A DNA stretch of 64,000 nucleotides from Actinacidiphila sp. DG2A-62. GTDB lineage: Bacteria > Actinomycetota > Actinomycetes > Streptomycetales > Streptomycetaceae. The notes under the pieces were generated by a model. The model was not told where the DNA came from. It ran no database searches and saw nothing but the letters and a program-made list of their open reading frames with translations. The translations under genes and the position numbers were made by a program. Positions 1 through 9,366 of this stretch are shown one piece after another. Positions within the stretch are counted from its first letter, which is position 1; every line of letters begins with the position of its first letter. Location: positions 1,116,001 through 1,180,000 of the forward strand of contig NZ_JAYMGI010000002.1 of assembly GCF_035825295.1 (NCBI RefSeq), given 5' to 3'.

Positions 1-280
1 ATGATGTGCTTCCCCGCGGCCTGCGGGAGTGCGGCCCGCGCGCTGCGGGTGCGCCCGCCGCGCGGCCACCGGATGGCCCATCGTAGCCAGCCGCGCGACC
101 CGGATCGCGTGTGGCACCTCAACGACGTATGGACGGACCGTGACGATGGTGGGAAGGTCGAATGACCGAGGGCGTCGCCGTGGCCGCCCCGAGTCGTCCG
201 CGGTCCCTCCGACGCCCTGATTCGCGCGCCCGCCCCGCGGGCGCGGTCCCCCATGCGGTGAGGACCGGGAGGCGAGACAC
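1..280. other. Region upstream of the EF-G-like gene, no supported gene
   Basis: I see no convincing coding region in these 280 bases. The open frames here lack a ribosome binding site and Streptomyces-like third-position bias. The only clear signal is the GGGAGG ribosome binding site at about 267-272, which serves the gene starting at 281. The promoter of that gene is presumably here or further upstream, but no good -35/-10 pair was found. Confidence 0.5.
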
Positions 281-2503
281 ATGGGTGGTGCGTCGGACAG
301 GAACAACGGGCAGCCAGGGGCCGCCGGAGGGGCACCGGAGGCCGGCCGCCCCGAGGACATACGGAACGTGGTGCTGGTCGGCCACAGCGGTGCGGGCAAG
401 ACGACGCTGGTGGAGGCGCTCGCGCTGGCCACCGGCGCGATCAACCGGGCGGGCCGGGTCGAGGACGGCGGCTCGGTCTCCGACCACGACGAGATCGAGC
501 AGCGCCAGCGGCGCTCGGTGCAGCTGTCGCTGGTCCCGGTGGAGTGGGACGGCATCAAGATCAACATACTGGACGCCCCCGGCTACGCGGACTTCGTCGG
601 GGAGCTGAGGGCCGGTCTGCGGGCTGCGGACGCGGCCCTCTTCGTCGTCTCGGCGGCGCAGGACGGCGAGGGCATCGGCGGGGCGACCCGGCTGGTGTGG
701 GACGAGTGCGCCGCGGTGGGGATGCCCCGCGCGGTGGTCGTCACGCACCTGGAGTCCGCGCGGGCCGGCTTCGAGGAGACCGCCGCGCAGTGCGCGGCCG
801 AGCTGGGCGGCGACGACCCGGACGCGGTGCTGCCGCTCTACCTGCCGCTGCACGGCGAGCCGGGCCCGGACGGGCACGCGCCGGTGACCGGCCTGGCCGG
901 GCTGCTGTCGCAGCGGGTCTACGACTACTCCGGCGGCGAGCGCCGGGAGGCCGAGCCGGACGCCGGGCTGCTGCCGGAGCTGCGCGAGGCGCGCAACCGG
1001 CTGATCGAGGGCATCATCGCCGAGAGCGAGGACGAGACCCTCATGGACCGCTATCTGGGCGGCGAGGAGATCGACGTCGCCACGCTGATCGCCGATCTGG
1101 AGCGGGCGGTGGCGCGCGGCGCCTTCCACCCGGTGCTGCCGGCCGCGCCCGCGGCCGACGGCGCCCGGCAGGGCCTGGGCGCCCTGGAGCTGCTCGAACT
1201 GATCACCCGCGGCTTCCCGACCCCGCTGGAGCGCGCCGCCCCGCCGGTGACCAGCCCGGACGGCACGCCGCTCGGGCAGCCGGCGTGCGACCCGGGCGGC
1301 CCGCTGGCCGCCGAGGTGGTCAAGACCTCCTCCGACCCGTACGTCGGCAGGATCAGCCTGGTGCGGGTCTTCTCCGGCACGCTGCGGCCCGACGAGACGG
1401 TGCACGTCTCGGGGCACGGCATGGAGGACCGCGGCCACGAGGACCACGACGTGGACGAGCGGGTCGGCGCGCTGTCGTCGCCGTTCGGCCGGCAGCAGCG
1501 GCCGGTGTCCGCCGCGGTGGCCGGGGACCTGGTGTGCGTGGCCAAGCTGGCCCGCGCGGAGACCGGCGACACCCTGTCGTCCAAGGAGCACCCGCTGCTG
1601 ATGGAGCCCTGGCAGATGCCGGACCCGCTGCTGCCGGTGGCGATCGAGGCGCACAGCAAGGCCGACGAGGACAAGCTGTCGCAGGGGCTGGCGCGGCTGG
1701 TCGCCGAGGACCCGACGATGCGCCTGGAGCAGAACCCGGACACCCGCCAGGTGGTGCTGTGGTGCCTGGGCGAGGCGCACGCGGACGTGGCGCTGGAGCG
1801 GCTGCGCAGCCGGTACGGCGTGCAGGTCGACGCGGTGCCGCACAAGGTGGCGCTGCGCGAGACCTTCGGCGAAAGTGCTGCGGCCCGCGGCCGGCACGTC
1901 AAGCAGTCCGGCGGGCACGGTCAGTTCGCGATCTGCGAGATCGAGGTGGAGCCGCTGCCGGTGGGCTCGGGCATCGAGTTCGTGGACAAGGTGATCGGCG
2001 GCGCGGTGCCGCGGCAGTTCATCCCGTCGGTGGAGAAGGGCGTGCGGGCGCAGGCGGCCCGCGGCGTCGGCCTCGGCTATCCGGTGGTGGACATCCGCGT
2101 CACGCTCTCGGACGGCAAGGCGCACTCGGTGGACTCCTCCGACGCCGCCTTCCAGACCGCGGGCGCGCTGGCGCTGCGCGAGGCCGCCTCGGCCTGCCGC
2201 ATCCACCTGCTGGAACCGGTGGACGAGGTGGGGGTGCTAGTGCCCGACGCCTTCGTGGGGCCGGTGATGAGCGATCTGTCCTCGCGCCGCGGCCGGGTGC
2301 TGGGCACCGAGCCAGGCCCGGGCCGTTCGCTGGTACGGGCGGAGGTGCCGGAGATCGAGATCGGCCGGTACGCGGTGGACCTGCGGTCGCTGTCGCACGG
2401 CACCGGCAGGTTCAGCCGGCACTACGCACGGCACGAGCCGATGCCGGCACAGGTAGCGGCGCGGCTGCGGGAGCAGGAGGAGCGGCAGGCCGCCGCGCAC
2501 TGA
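281..2503 (+). CDS. Elongation factor G-like GTPase (EF-G2/FusA2 type)
   Basis: This 740-residue cytoplasmic translational GTPase has the EF-G domain order: GTPase domain, beta-barrel domain II, then the III-V region rich in EF-G-like blocks near the C-terminus. The P-loop GHSGAGKT lies at residues 34-41 and the switch II DAPGYADF at about 97-104. The usual NKxD guanine-specificity motif is not recognisable. The corresponding strand reads VVVTHLESAR, which suggests altered nucleotide recognition. Mycobacterial FusA2-like EF-G paralogues are known to be divergent and are not the main translocase, and this protein fits that group better than canonical FusA. The ATG start is supported by GGGAGG eight bases upstream. 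It stands at the head of a run of core genes leading to thrS. The exact role, ribosome-associated or regulatory, cannot be told from sequence. Confidence 0.85.
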   Translation: MGGASDRNNGQPGAAGGAPEAGRPEDIRNVVLVGHSGAGKTTLVEALALATGAINRAGRVEDGGSVSDHDEIEQRQRRSVQLSLVPVEWDGIKINILDAPGYADFVGELRAGLRAADAALFVVSAAQDGEGIGGATRLVWDECAAVGMPRAVVVTHLESARAGFEETAAQCAAELGGDDPDAVLPLYLPLHGEPGPDGHAPVTGLAGLLSQRVYDYSGGERREAEPDAGLLPELREARNRLIEGIIAESEDETLMDRYLGGEEIDVATLIADLERAVARGAFHPVLPAAPAADGARQGLGALELLELITRGFPTPLERAAPPVTSPDGTPLGQPACDPGGPLAAEVVKTSSDPYVGRISLVRVFSGTLRPDETVHVSGHGMEDRGHEDHDVDERVGALSSPFGRQQRPVSAAVAGDLVCVAKLARAETGDTLSSKEHPLLMEPWQMPDPLLPVAIEAHSKADEDKLSQGLARLVAEDPTMRLEQNPDTRQVVLWCLGEAHADVALERLRSRYGVQVDAVPHKVALRETFGESAAARGRHVKQSGGHGQFAICEIEVEPLPVGSGIEFVDKVIGGAVPRQFIPSVEKGVRAQAARGVGLGYPVVDIRVTLSDGKAHSVDSSDAAFQTAGALALREAASACRIHLLEPVDEVGVLVPDAFVGPVMSDLSSRRGRVLGTEPGPGRSLVRAEVPEIEIGRYAVDLRSLSHGTGRFSRHYARHEPMPAQVAARLREQEERQAAAH

Positions 2504-2634
2504 TCCGCGGCGGGCGGGCTGCGCGTCCGGGCGTGTCCGGCGCGGCTCGGGCGCGGCCGAGGGCCTACCCGGGGGCGTACTCGACCGGTCGGATCACGCC
2601 AACCCTGCGGCGCGGCATATGACAAGGGCCAATC

Positions 2635-2663
2635 GGCGGCCCGCACCCCCGGTGCGGGCCGCC
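2635..2663 (+). terminator. Perfect 13-bp hairpin after the EF-G-like gene
   Basis: GGCGGCCCGCACC is followed by a 3-base loop and its exact complement. There is no T-run, as is usual for Streptomyces terminators. It lies 130 bases after the stop of the EF-G-like gene. A possible -10 element TAGTCT follows at about 2672-2677 and could serve the next gene. Confidence 0.6.
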
Positions 2664-2780
2664 GCGCGGCTAGTCTGGGGAGGCTGCGGACGTGTGACGG
2701 CCCCGGGCGCGGGGAATGGGCCGTTACGACCGGTCGGAGCCGGTGAAGTGGCGGGCACGACGGCCGAGTTGGGGGCTGCG

Positions 2781-4429
2781 GTGACGGACGGTTTCGACTT
2801 CAGCCCAGGGGCGCAGATCCCGCTCACGGGCGTCGACGGCGAGACGGGCGCGACGCAGGCGCTCTCCTCCGCCGCGTACCGCGACACCCCGGTTCAGAGC
2901 CTGATCGACGTCAACGACAAGGCGTCGCTGTCCAGCGGGCGGATCGCGCTGTTCCGGCCCAATCTGGGCGAGGCGTTCTCCCGCGCGGTGCAGGTGCGGA
3001 TGCTCGGCGCGGCCCGCGGCGAGCTGGTGCAGTCCTTCGGCATCGAGCCGCAGACCGTGGTCGAGCACTGCCTGGCCGCCAACCGGCTGCGCCAGGAGCG
3101 CGACGCCCGGCTGACCGTGGTGATGGGCGTCTTCGGCCTGCTCTTCCTGCCCGGCGTGCTGCTGTGGCTGGGCGCCTTCCAGCTGCGGGCCGCGCTGGCC
3201 ACGATGCGCAGCAAGGGCAGGCGGGCCGGCGCCTGGGCGGCGTGGTGCTCGCGGTCGCGGTGGCCTTCACCGTGCTGCTGGCGATCCGGCCGCCGTTCAG
3301 CGGCTTCTGGAGCCTGTACTTCCGGGTGCTGATGATCTTCCCGGTGATCGGCTGGTATCTGGCCAAGCGGATCTGCGAGCGCACCGCGAAGGATCTCAGG
3401 GACCGCTGGAGCGATCTGGCCGGCGGCTCCGGCGTCGGCGCGAAGATCCCGGAGGCGGTGCCGCGCAACCCCGGGCAGACCCGCGCGGAGAACCTCCGCA
3501 AGAGCCTGGCGAAGCTGTCCGCCGAGCAGAACAGCAACGTGGTCTTCTACGCCGGGCCGCGCGGCATACTCGGCATGGGCAGCCGCTGGGGCAGCTGGCA
3601 GATGGCCGAGGAGCTGACCCCGCGCGAGGGGCTCGCCGAGATCAACCCGTTCCGCAGCTGGGACGTGGTCCGGGCGATCCACGACCGGCTGAAGCTGCTG
3701 GAGCGCACCCCGATCCACACCGGCGGCTTCCCCAAGCCGTCCATACGCCACTGGGTGGTGGTGCCGATCGGCGAGAACGCCGGCAGCATCAAGCGGCCCA
3801 CCGGCACCGAGGTCGAGGGCTACACCGTCAAGGACTTCGAGATCCAGCGGATCTGCAACACCCAGCAGTTCGGCAAGGGCAACCGGCACTACCTGGGCAT
3901 CCAGTTCGTGCTGTGGGACGGCAATCTGGTGATCACCCTGATGATCACCGTGACCGTGCTCGCCCACACCCTGCGGGTGGAGGTCACCGGGCACGCGCTC
4001 GGGCCGATCGACGGGCTGTTCACCGGCAAACCGTCCGCGCCGACGAAGACCGTCAGCAAGTCGGTGAAGTTCTGGGAGACCAAGACCGTCAACCTGCCGC
4101 TGATCGGCTCCGACGAGGTGGTGCGGCTGGCCGCGCGCGCGCCGCTGACCTGGTTCCCGCCGATCCTGGACCACCTGGGCGGCACCCTGAAGCTGCCTGA
4201 GCCGTTCGGCCTGCGGCACACCTGGGCGGACAAGCCCTGGCAGCACCGCTTCATGGCGGACGACGCGCTGCGCGCCGCCACCCCGGTGCTGCGCGCGGTG
4301 CACGCCGCCGCGATCCAGGTGATGGAGGAGAACGGCGTGGACGTCTCGCGCTTCACCAGCCGCTCGATGAGCCTGAGCGGGCAGGTGCAGGAGGCGGCGC
4401 CGAAGAAGGCCGACGTCTACGACGCGTAG
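2781..4429 (+). CDS. Conserved actinobacterial membrane protein, interrupted by an apparent 1-base deletion near 3232
   Basis: Two overlapping frames together give one protein of about 550 residues. The first part runs from GTG 2781 (MTDGFDFSPG...) to about 3232. The second carries on from LGGVVLAVAVAF to the TAG at 4429. Adding one base in the GCGCCTGGGC stretch joins them. The protein has two hydrophobic segments around the break (LFLPGVLLWLGAF and the VVLAVAVAFTVLLA/FRVLMIFPVIGWYLA pair) and a long soluble C-terminal domain rich in Trp and charged residues. It sits between the EF-G-like and HIT genes. No enzymatic motif was recognised. Other breaks of the same kind in this window make a sequence error more likely than a real mutation. 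Confidence 0.7.
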
Positions 4430-4500
4430 CCGGTCACCGCTCCCCCGTAGCCGGTCACCGCTCCCCCGCCCCGGCCGGCGACCGCCCCGGCCGGCGACCG
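4427..4500. repeat. Two adjacent tandem duplications, the first overlapping a stop codon
   Basis: A 21-base unit (TAGCCGGTCACCGCTCCCCCG) occurs exactly twice at 4427-4447 and 4448-4468. Its first three bases are the stop codon of the upstream membrane-protein gene. It is followed directly by two exact copies of a 16-base unit (CCCCGGCCGGCGACCG) at 4469-4484 and 4485-4500. The array separates two convergent genes. Confidence 0.85.
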
Positions 4501-4511
4501 GCTCGGCCCGC

Positions 4512-5057
4512 TCAGCCCTGCCAGCGGTCCGCGAGCAGCTTGCGCGTCTCCTGGAGCAGTTGCGGCAGCACCTTGGTGTTGCCCACCACCGGCATGAAGT
4601 TGACGTCGCCGCCCCACCGCGGCACCACGTGCTGGTGCAGATGGGCGGCGATGCCCGCGCCGGCCACGGCGCCCTGGTTCATGCCGATGTTGAAGCCCTG
4701 TGCCCCCGACGCCCCGCGCAGCGTCGTCATCGCCTGCTTGGTGAACGCCGCCAGCTCCGCCGTCTCCGCGCCGTCGAGCTCGGTGTAGTCGGCGACGTGC
4801 CGGTACGGCACCACCATCAGGTGGCCGCTGTTGTACGGGTAGAGGTTGAGCACCGCGAACACCCACTCGCCGCGGGCGATCACCAGGCCCTCCTCGTCGG
4901 ACAGTGACGGGATCGTGCAGAACGGACATCCGTCCCCGGCCCCCGGGCCGGTGGGCTTGTTCTCCCCCTGGATGTACGCCATGCGATGCGGGGTCCACAG
5001 CCGCTGGAAAGCGTCCGGCACCCCCGCCCCGGTCTGCTGCTCCGGATCACTCGTCAT
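4512..5057 (-). CDS. HIT family nucleotide hydrolase/transferase
   Basis: This protein of 181 residues from the chosen ATG belongs to the histidine-triad superfamily. These enzymes hydrolyse or transfer nucleotide monophosphates from substrates such as Ap4A or AMP-lysine. The signature HLHQHVVPRW, with the three-histidine HxHxH core, is near the C-terminus. The N-terminal GCPFCTIP pair of cysteines is the usual zinc-binding element of this subgroup. The ATG at 5057 (MTSDPEQQ) is preferred. An in-frame start at 5069 or 5087 would add six or ten residues. It is convergent with the upstream membrane-protein gene and divergent from the K+ channel gene. The specific substrate is unknown. Confidence 0.9.
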   Translation of the reverse strand: MTSDPEQQTGAGVPDAFQRLWTPHRMAYIQGENKPTGPGAGDGCPFCTIPSLSDEEGLVIARGEWVFAVLNLYPYNSGHLMVVPYRHVADYTELDGAETAELAAFTKQAMTTLRGASGAQGFNIGMNQGAVAGAGIAAHLHQHVVPRWGGDVNFMPVVGNTKVLPQLLQETRKLLADRWQG

Positions 5058-5134
5058 GCGGATCAGCATATGGCCAACCCCCCGCACCGCGTGTCGCCGG
5101 GCCCGGTCCCGGCCACCGCCGCGATCCTGGCCGG

Positions 5135-5794
5135 ATGGACGCCGACACCCCGCTGGCCCGCTGGGAGAGCCGCAGCGAGCCGCCCCTGTTCGCCGCCTCC
5201 CTGCTCTACCTCGGCGCCTACGCCGTCCACGTGCTGGACCCCGGCCTCCCGGCTGTCGGACACGCCCTGCTGGAGTGCCTGATCGGCCTGACCTGGGCGC
5301 TGTTCGCCGCCGACTACGCGCTGCGGGTGCGGCTGCGCGGCGAGCGCTTCGGCCCGCGCTACGTGCGGCGGCACCTGCTGGAGACCGTGGTCGTCCTGCT
5401 GCCGCTGCTGCGCCCGCTGCGGATGGTGGAGATCTACCAGGTGGTCCAGCGCGGCCGGCAGCGGCCGAAACTGAGCCTGTACGGCCGGGTGATCGCGTAC
5501 GCGGGCACGACCGCGGTGCTGCTCGGCTTCGCCGGCGCCCTCGCGGTCTACCAGCAGGAGCGCGGCGCCCCCGGCGCGACGATCCGCACCTTTGGCGACG
5601 CGGTGTGGTGGACCTGCTCGACGCTGACCACGGTCGGCTACGGCGACGTCACCCCGGTCACCGCGGCCGGCCGGGCGCTCGCGGTGGTGCTGATGCTGCT
5701 CGGCCTGGCCCTGCTGGGCGCGGTCACCGGGTCCTTCTCGTCCTGGCTGCTGCAGGTCTTCACCCGGGAGGACGAGGAGCCCCCGGCGCGCTGA
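5135..5794 (+). CDS. Potassium channel family protein
   Basis: This 219-residue integral membrane protein has the selectivity filter TVGYGD at residues 166-171, preceded by the pore helix WWTCSTLTT. Hydrophobic segments lie at about 18-37, 45-65, 82-100, 116-138 and 180-202, so it is a shortened voltage-gated-like (S1-S6-type) channel rather than a two-helix KcsA. A basic stretch (RGRQRPKLSLYGR) follows the third or fourth helix. There is no RCK or cyclic-nucleotide domain. ATG 5135 is chosen because the longer open frame upstream has no hydrophobic or family-like sequence and overlaps the HIT gene. The stop codon lies inside a strong hairpin. Confidence 0.9.
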   Translation: MDADTPLARWESRSEPPLFAASLLYLGAYAVHVLDPGLPAVGHALLECLIGLTWALFAADYALRVRLRGERFGPRYVRRHLLETVVVLLPLLRPLRMVEIYQVVQRGRQRPKLSLYGRVIAYAGTTAVLLGFAGALAVYQQERGAPGATIRTFGDAVWWTCSTLTTVGYGDVTPVTAAGRALAVVLMLLGLALLGAVTGSFSSWLLQVFTREDEEPPAR

Positions 5795-5812
5795 GCTGCG
5801 CGCCGGGGGCTC
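5777..5812 (+). terminator. Perfect 14-bp hairpin containing the channel-gene stop codon
   Basis: GAGCCCCCGGCGCG pairs exactly with bases 5799-5812 around an 8-base loop. The loop contains the TGA of the potassium-channel gene. It lies between convergent genes and could act on both strands. Because it starts within the coding sequence it might also affect termination of translation. Confidence 0.65.
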
Positions 5813-5880
5813 TCGACGAGGGCGGCCCGGAGCCGGGGGTACGGACGGCGCCCGCCCGCCGGCCCCGCCCGCGTCACCGC

Positions 5881-5944
5881 CCCTTCGGCCCGTCGGCCCT
5901 TCGACCCGCCGGCCCTTCAACCCGCCGGCCCTTCGACCCGTCGG
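5881..5944. repeat. Four tandem 16-bp units just after the thrS stop
   Basis: The units are 5881-5896, 5897-5912, 5913-5928 and 5929-5944, with consensus CCCTTCGACCCGCCGG and one or two differences between copies. The array ends one base before the complement of the thrS stop codon. Confidence 0.85.
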
Positions 5945-5945
5945 C

Positions 5946-7928
5946 TCAGACCTGCACGCGGCGCTCCACCACGTCCACGAGCTTGGCCAGCGCCTGGTCG
6001 CGGGGGATGCCGTTCTCCTGCGAGCCGTCGCGGTAGCGGAAGGACACCGTGCCGCCGGCCATGTCGTCGTCACCGACGATGATCATGAACGGGACCTTCT
6101 GCTTCTGCCAGGTCCTGATCTTCTTCTGCATCCGGTCCGAGGAGGCGTCGACCTCGACCCGCAGCCCCTGCCGCTTGGCCTCCTCGGCGAACTCCCGCAG
6201 ATACCCCACATGGCCGTCGCCGACCGGGATGCCGACCGCCTGAACCGGCGCGAGCCAGGCCGGGAACGCACCCGCGTAGTGCTCAAGCAGCACCGCGAAG
6301 AACCGCTCGATCGAGCCGAACAGCGCGCGGTGGATCATCACCGGCTGCTGCCGGGAGCCGTCGGCCGCGGTGTACTCCAGGCCGAAGCGGGCCGGCTGCT
6401 GGAAGTCCACCTGGATGGTCGACATCTGCCAGGTCCGGCCGATCGCGTCCCTGGCCTGCACCGAGATCTTCGGTCCGTAGAAGGCCGCGCCGCCGGGGTC
6501 CATGACCAGTTCCAGGCCCTGCTTGCCGGCCGCCTGGCGCAGCTGCTCGGTGGCCTCGGCCCACTCCTCGTCGGAGCCGATGAACTTGTCGGAGTCCCCG
6601 CGGGTCGACAGCTCCAGGTAGAAGTCGCTCAGACCGTAGTCGCGCAGCAGGTTCAGCACGAAGGTGAGCAGCGAGTCCAGCTCGTCGGGCACCTGCTCCT
6701 TGGTGCAGTAGATGTGCGAGTCGTCCTGGGTGAAGCCGCGGGCCCGGGTCAGGCCGTGCACCACGCCGGACTTCTCGTACCGGTACACCGTGCCGAACTC
6801 GAAGAGCCGCAGCGGCAGTTCACGGTAGGAACGCCCGCGCGCCCGGAAGACCAGGTTGTGCATCGGGCAGTTCATGGCCTTGAGGTAGTAGTCCTGCCCC
6901 TCGAACTCCATGGGCGGGAACATGCCGTCGGCGTAGTGCGGCAGGTGCCCGGAGGTCTCGAACAGCTTGGCCTTGCTCAGGTGCGGGGTGTTGACGAACT
7001 CGTAGCCCGCCTCCTCGTGGCGGCGGCGCGAGTACGCCTCCATCTCCTTGCGGACGGTGCCGCCCTTGGGGTGGAACACCGCGAGACCCGAGCCGAGTTC
7101 GTCGGGGAACGAGAACAGGTCGAGTTCACTGCCGAGCTTGCGGTGGTCGCGCTTGGCGGCCTCCTCCAGGAAGTCCAGGTGCGCCTTCAGCTCCTCCTTG
7201 GTCGGCCACGCGGTGCCGTAGATCCGCTGGAGCTGCTTGTTCTTCTCGCTGCCCCGCCAGTACGCGGCGGCGTTGCGCATCAGCTTGAAGGCCGGGATGT
7301 AGCGGGTGCTGGGCAGGTGCGGGCCGCGGCACAGGTCCTTCCAGCACAGCTCGCCGGTCTTCGCGTCGAGGTTGTCGTAGATGGTCAGCTCGCCGCCGCC
7401 CACCTCCACGTCGGCGCCGTCCTCGGCGTCGGCCGCGGCGCCCTTGAGGCCGATCAGCTCCAGCTTGTACGGCTCGTCGGCGAGTTCCTGGCGGGCGGCC
7501 TCGTCGGTGACGACGCGGCGGGAGAAGAGCTGGCCGCGCTTCTGGATCTCCTGCATGCGCTTCTCGATGGCCTTGAGGTCATCGGGGGTGAACGGCTCGT
7601 CCACGTCGAAGTCGTAGTAGAAGCCGTCCTTGATGGGCGGGCCGATGCCCAGCCGGGCCTGCGGGTGCAGGTCCTGGACGGCCTGCGCCATCACGTGGGC
7701 GGTGGAGTGCCGCAGGATGTTCAGGCCGTCGGGGCTGGTGATGTCCACCGGCTCGACCTCGTCGCCGTCGGCCACCTCGTAGGCCAGGTCCTTCAGCTGC
7801 CCGGCGACGCGCGCGGCGACGACCGAGCGCTCGCCCGGGAAGAGATCGGCGGCGGTCGTCCCCGTCGTGACCACCCGCTCCTCCGGTTCGGCGGAATCGC
7901 GTTTGATGATCACACGGAGGTCTGACAC
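5946..7928 (-). CDS. thrS: Threonine-tRNA ligase
   Basis: This 660-residue class II aminoacyl-tRNA synthetase charges tRNA-Thr with threonine in the cytoplasm. The N-terminal TGS domain covers about residues 1-65. It is followed by the editing domain with the [10 protein letters not shown] (HxxxH) zinc/editing motif. The catalytic core has the MNCPMHN zinc-cysteine block and motif 2 ([22 protein letters not shown], as two overlapping short blocks). The C-terminal anticodon-binding domain ends in VVERRVQV. The length matches bacterial ThrRS. The start is GTG 7928 with AGGAG eight bases upstream, giving [10 protein letters not shown]. No T-box leader is apparent. It is a housekeeping gene followed by a short tandem array. 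Confidence 0.97.
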   Translation of the reverse strand: MSDLRVIIKRDSAEPEERVVTTGTTAADLFPGERSVVAARVAGQLKDLAYEVADGDEVEPVDITSPDGLNILRHSTAHVMAQAVQDLHPQARLGIGPPIKDGFYYDFDVDEPFTPDDLKAIEKRMQEIQKRGQLFSRRVVTDEAARQELADEPYKLELIGLKGAAADAEDGADVEVGGGELTIYDNLDAKTGELCWKDLCRGPHLPSTRYIPAFKLMRNAAAYWRGSEKNKQLQRIYGTAWPTKEELKAHLDFLEEAAKRDHRKLGSELDLFSFPDELGSGLAVFHPKGGTVRKEMEAYSRRRHEEAGYEFVNTPHLSKAKLFETSGHLPHYADGMFPPMEFEGQDYYLKAMNCPMHNLVFRARGRSYRELPLRLFEFGTVYRYEKSGVVHGLTRARGFTQDDSHIYCTKEQVPDELDSLLTFVLNLLRDYGLSDFYLELSTRGDSDKFIGSDEEWAEATEQLRQAAGKQGLELVMDPGGAAFYGPKISVQARDAIGRTWQMSTIQVDFQQPARFGLEYTAADGSRQQPVMIHRALFGSIERFFAVLLEHYAGAFPAWLAPVQAVGIPVGDGHVGYLREFAEEAKRQGLRVEVDASSDRMQKKIRTWQKQKVPFMIIVGDDDMAGGTVSFRYRDGSQENGIPRDQALAKLVDVVERRVQV

Positions 7929-8021
7929 CGGTCTGCTCCTGACTTGGTCACGTCGGTGGTTCGGACGGCGTACGGGACACGTACGCGCCGGGGCGCGGGC
8001 GGCACAGGCCGCCGCACGCGA

Positions 8022-8052
8022 ATCGTACCGAGCCGGGCGGCGGGACCGACAA
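8022..8052 (-). promoter_or_regulatory. Possible thrS promoter
   Basis: On the minus strand TTGTCG is followed after 19 bases by TACGAT, about 95 bases upstream of the thrS GTG. The spacing is long for a sigma-70-type promoter, so this is only a candidate. Confidence 0.3.
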
Positions 8053-8145
8053 TCCTTTGCGTCGAAGCCGCCGACGCTCGTGCGCGGCGTACGCGATCCT
8101 CCGTCCGCCCGCGGCCGTCTGGGGCCGCCTTGCTAGGGTGCGGCT

Positions 8146-8574
8146 GTGCCATCGGTCAGGACGTTCCAGGTCACCTTCGACTGCGCGCGGCCCGTGCGCG
8201 TCGCACGCTTCTGGTGCGACGTGCTCGGATACGCGGTCTCACCGCCGAAGGGGTTCGGGACCTGGGAGGAGTACGAGCGCTCGCAGCCGCCGGAGGAGCG
8301 GGACTCGTGGCGCGCGTGCACCGACCCGACGGGCGTCGGCCCCCGGCTGTACTTCCAGCGCGTCCCCGAGGGCAAGGTCGTCAAGAACCGGGTGCACCTC
8401 GACGTCCGCGTCGGCACCGGCCTGGTCGGCGAGGAGCGTCTCGCCGCCCTCGAAGCCGAGTGCGCCCGCCTCCTCCCCCTCGGCGCGACCCGCCTCCGCC
8501 TCCTGTACGACGGCGGCGACGACTCGTGCATCGTGATGCAGGACGTCGAGGGCAACGAGTTCTGCCTCGACTGA
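8146..8574 (+). CDS. VOC (glyoxalase/bleomycin-resistance fold) family protein
   Basis: This 142-residue single-domain protein has the paired beta-alpha-beta-beta-beta pattern of the vicinal-oxygen-chelate superfamily. It opens with FQVTFDCARPVRVARFWCDVLGY and closes with MQDVEGNEFCLD, whose Glu is the usual metal ligand position. Substrate and reaction are not predictable. Annotated relatives are often called glyoxalase-like. It starts at GTG 8146. A -10-like TAGGGT lies at 8134-8139, only six bases before the start, so the mRNA is probably leaderless. It is convergent with the next gene on the minus strand. Confidence 0.85.
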   Translation: MPSVRTFQVTFDCARPVRVARFWCDVLGYAVSPPKGFGTWEEYERSQPPEERDSWRACTDPTGVGPRLYFQRVPEGKVVKNRVHLDVRVGTGLVGEERLAALEAECARLLPLGATRLRLLYDGGDDSCIVMQDVEGNEFCLD

Positions 8575-8602
8575 CCCTGGAGGCTGCCGTCTCCGCCCCC
8601 GT

Positions 8603-9124
8603 TCACACCTGCGGCCCCGGCGCATGCGTTCGCACGGTGCGCCCCTGGACCCGCGACGCCGTCGAGGGGTGGGAACTTTGGGCTTCGGCGTACAGCTTCT
8701 CGAAGTACGCGAGGAAGGGGCCGTCCCGGTACTCCCGCTCGGCCCGCACATAGGGGACGATCGCCTCCCACACCTGGATGATGCGGAAATGGAAGAGGCC
8801 GAGCGCGATCCGGCGGTTGATGGCCCCGAGTTCGTACATCACGCCGATGCTCTCGTAGAGGAAGGCGACGTTCCACACCGCGTTGCGCTCCCGCTCGGGG
8901 AGCCGGCTGACGGGGATGCCGTCCTGCGGATGGTCCGAACGCAACCGGGTCACCACGTAGTGCATGTCGTTCTGGTAGTCCTTGTTGCGGACGTCGCGCA
9001 GGTAGATCTCCAGGACCGCCGCGAAATCGACCGCGCTCCTGCTCTGACGGTCCTGCCGCCAGGCGACGACGATCGAGACGGCCAGCGCGACGACGGACGC
9101 GGCCAACGAGATGATCTCACTCAC
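8603..9124 (-). CDS. DUF4760-like protein with N-terminal membrane segment
   Basis: This 173-residue protein starts with one hydrophobic helix (SEIISLAASVVALAVSIVVAW) and continues as a soluble alpha-helical domain. That domain has conserved-looking blocks NAVWNVAFLYESIGVMYELG and FHFRIIQVWEAIVPYVR, which resemble the DUF4760 family of unknown function. GTG 9124 is chosen over a start 36 codons upstream because GGGGGGAA precedes it at the right distance and because it places the membrane segment at the N-terminus. It is convergent with the VOC gene and borders the lower-G+C stretch to its right. Confidence 0.75.
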   Translation of the reverse strand: MSEIISLAASVVALAVSIVVAWRQDRQSRSAVDFAAVLEIYLRDVRNKDYQNDMHYVVTRLRSDHPQDGIPVSRLPERERNAVWNVAFLYESIGVMYELGAINRRIALGLFHFRIIQVWEAIVPYVRAEREYRDGPFLAYFEKLYAEAQSSHPSTASRVQGRTVRTHAPGPQV

Positions 9125-9273
9125 GCTTCCCCCCAGTGCCGACGGTGGCGCCCCGGCAGTGAGGACGACGGTCCGCCACTCCGCGGTTCTCGCCGCGCCC
9201 CGCCCGCCCCAGCCGGGGACAGGTAGCGCCACCCGGAGGGGCGGGCTCGGTCATGGAGACGACGGCACGTCGG

Positions 9274-9341
9274 TTGAACGTCGTACGTTTACCGTCCGCC
9301 TTGAGAATCTTGCTTGTCCCGCCGATCACCTTGGTGTGATC
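9274..9341 (+). promoter_or_regulatory. Upstream region of the DUF3644 gene with two small inverted repeats
   Basis: AACGT-CGT-ACGTT lies near 9277-9289 and GATCAC-CTTGGT-GTGATC at 9324-9341, both within 90 bases of the ATG at 9367. They could be operators or a small leader hairpin. No confident -35/-10 pair was assigned. Confidence 0.3.
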
Positions 9342-9366
9342 CTTCTACCGAACGAAGGACACGCGA

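Noticed and set aside
119..2206. 695-codon open frame on the minus strand opposite the EF-G-like gene
   Set aside because: It is a shadow of a strongly GC-biased gene. The translation is Arg/Leu/His low-complexity and has no ribosome binding site.
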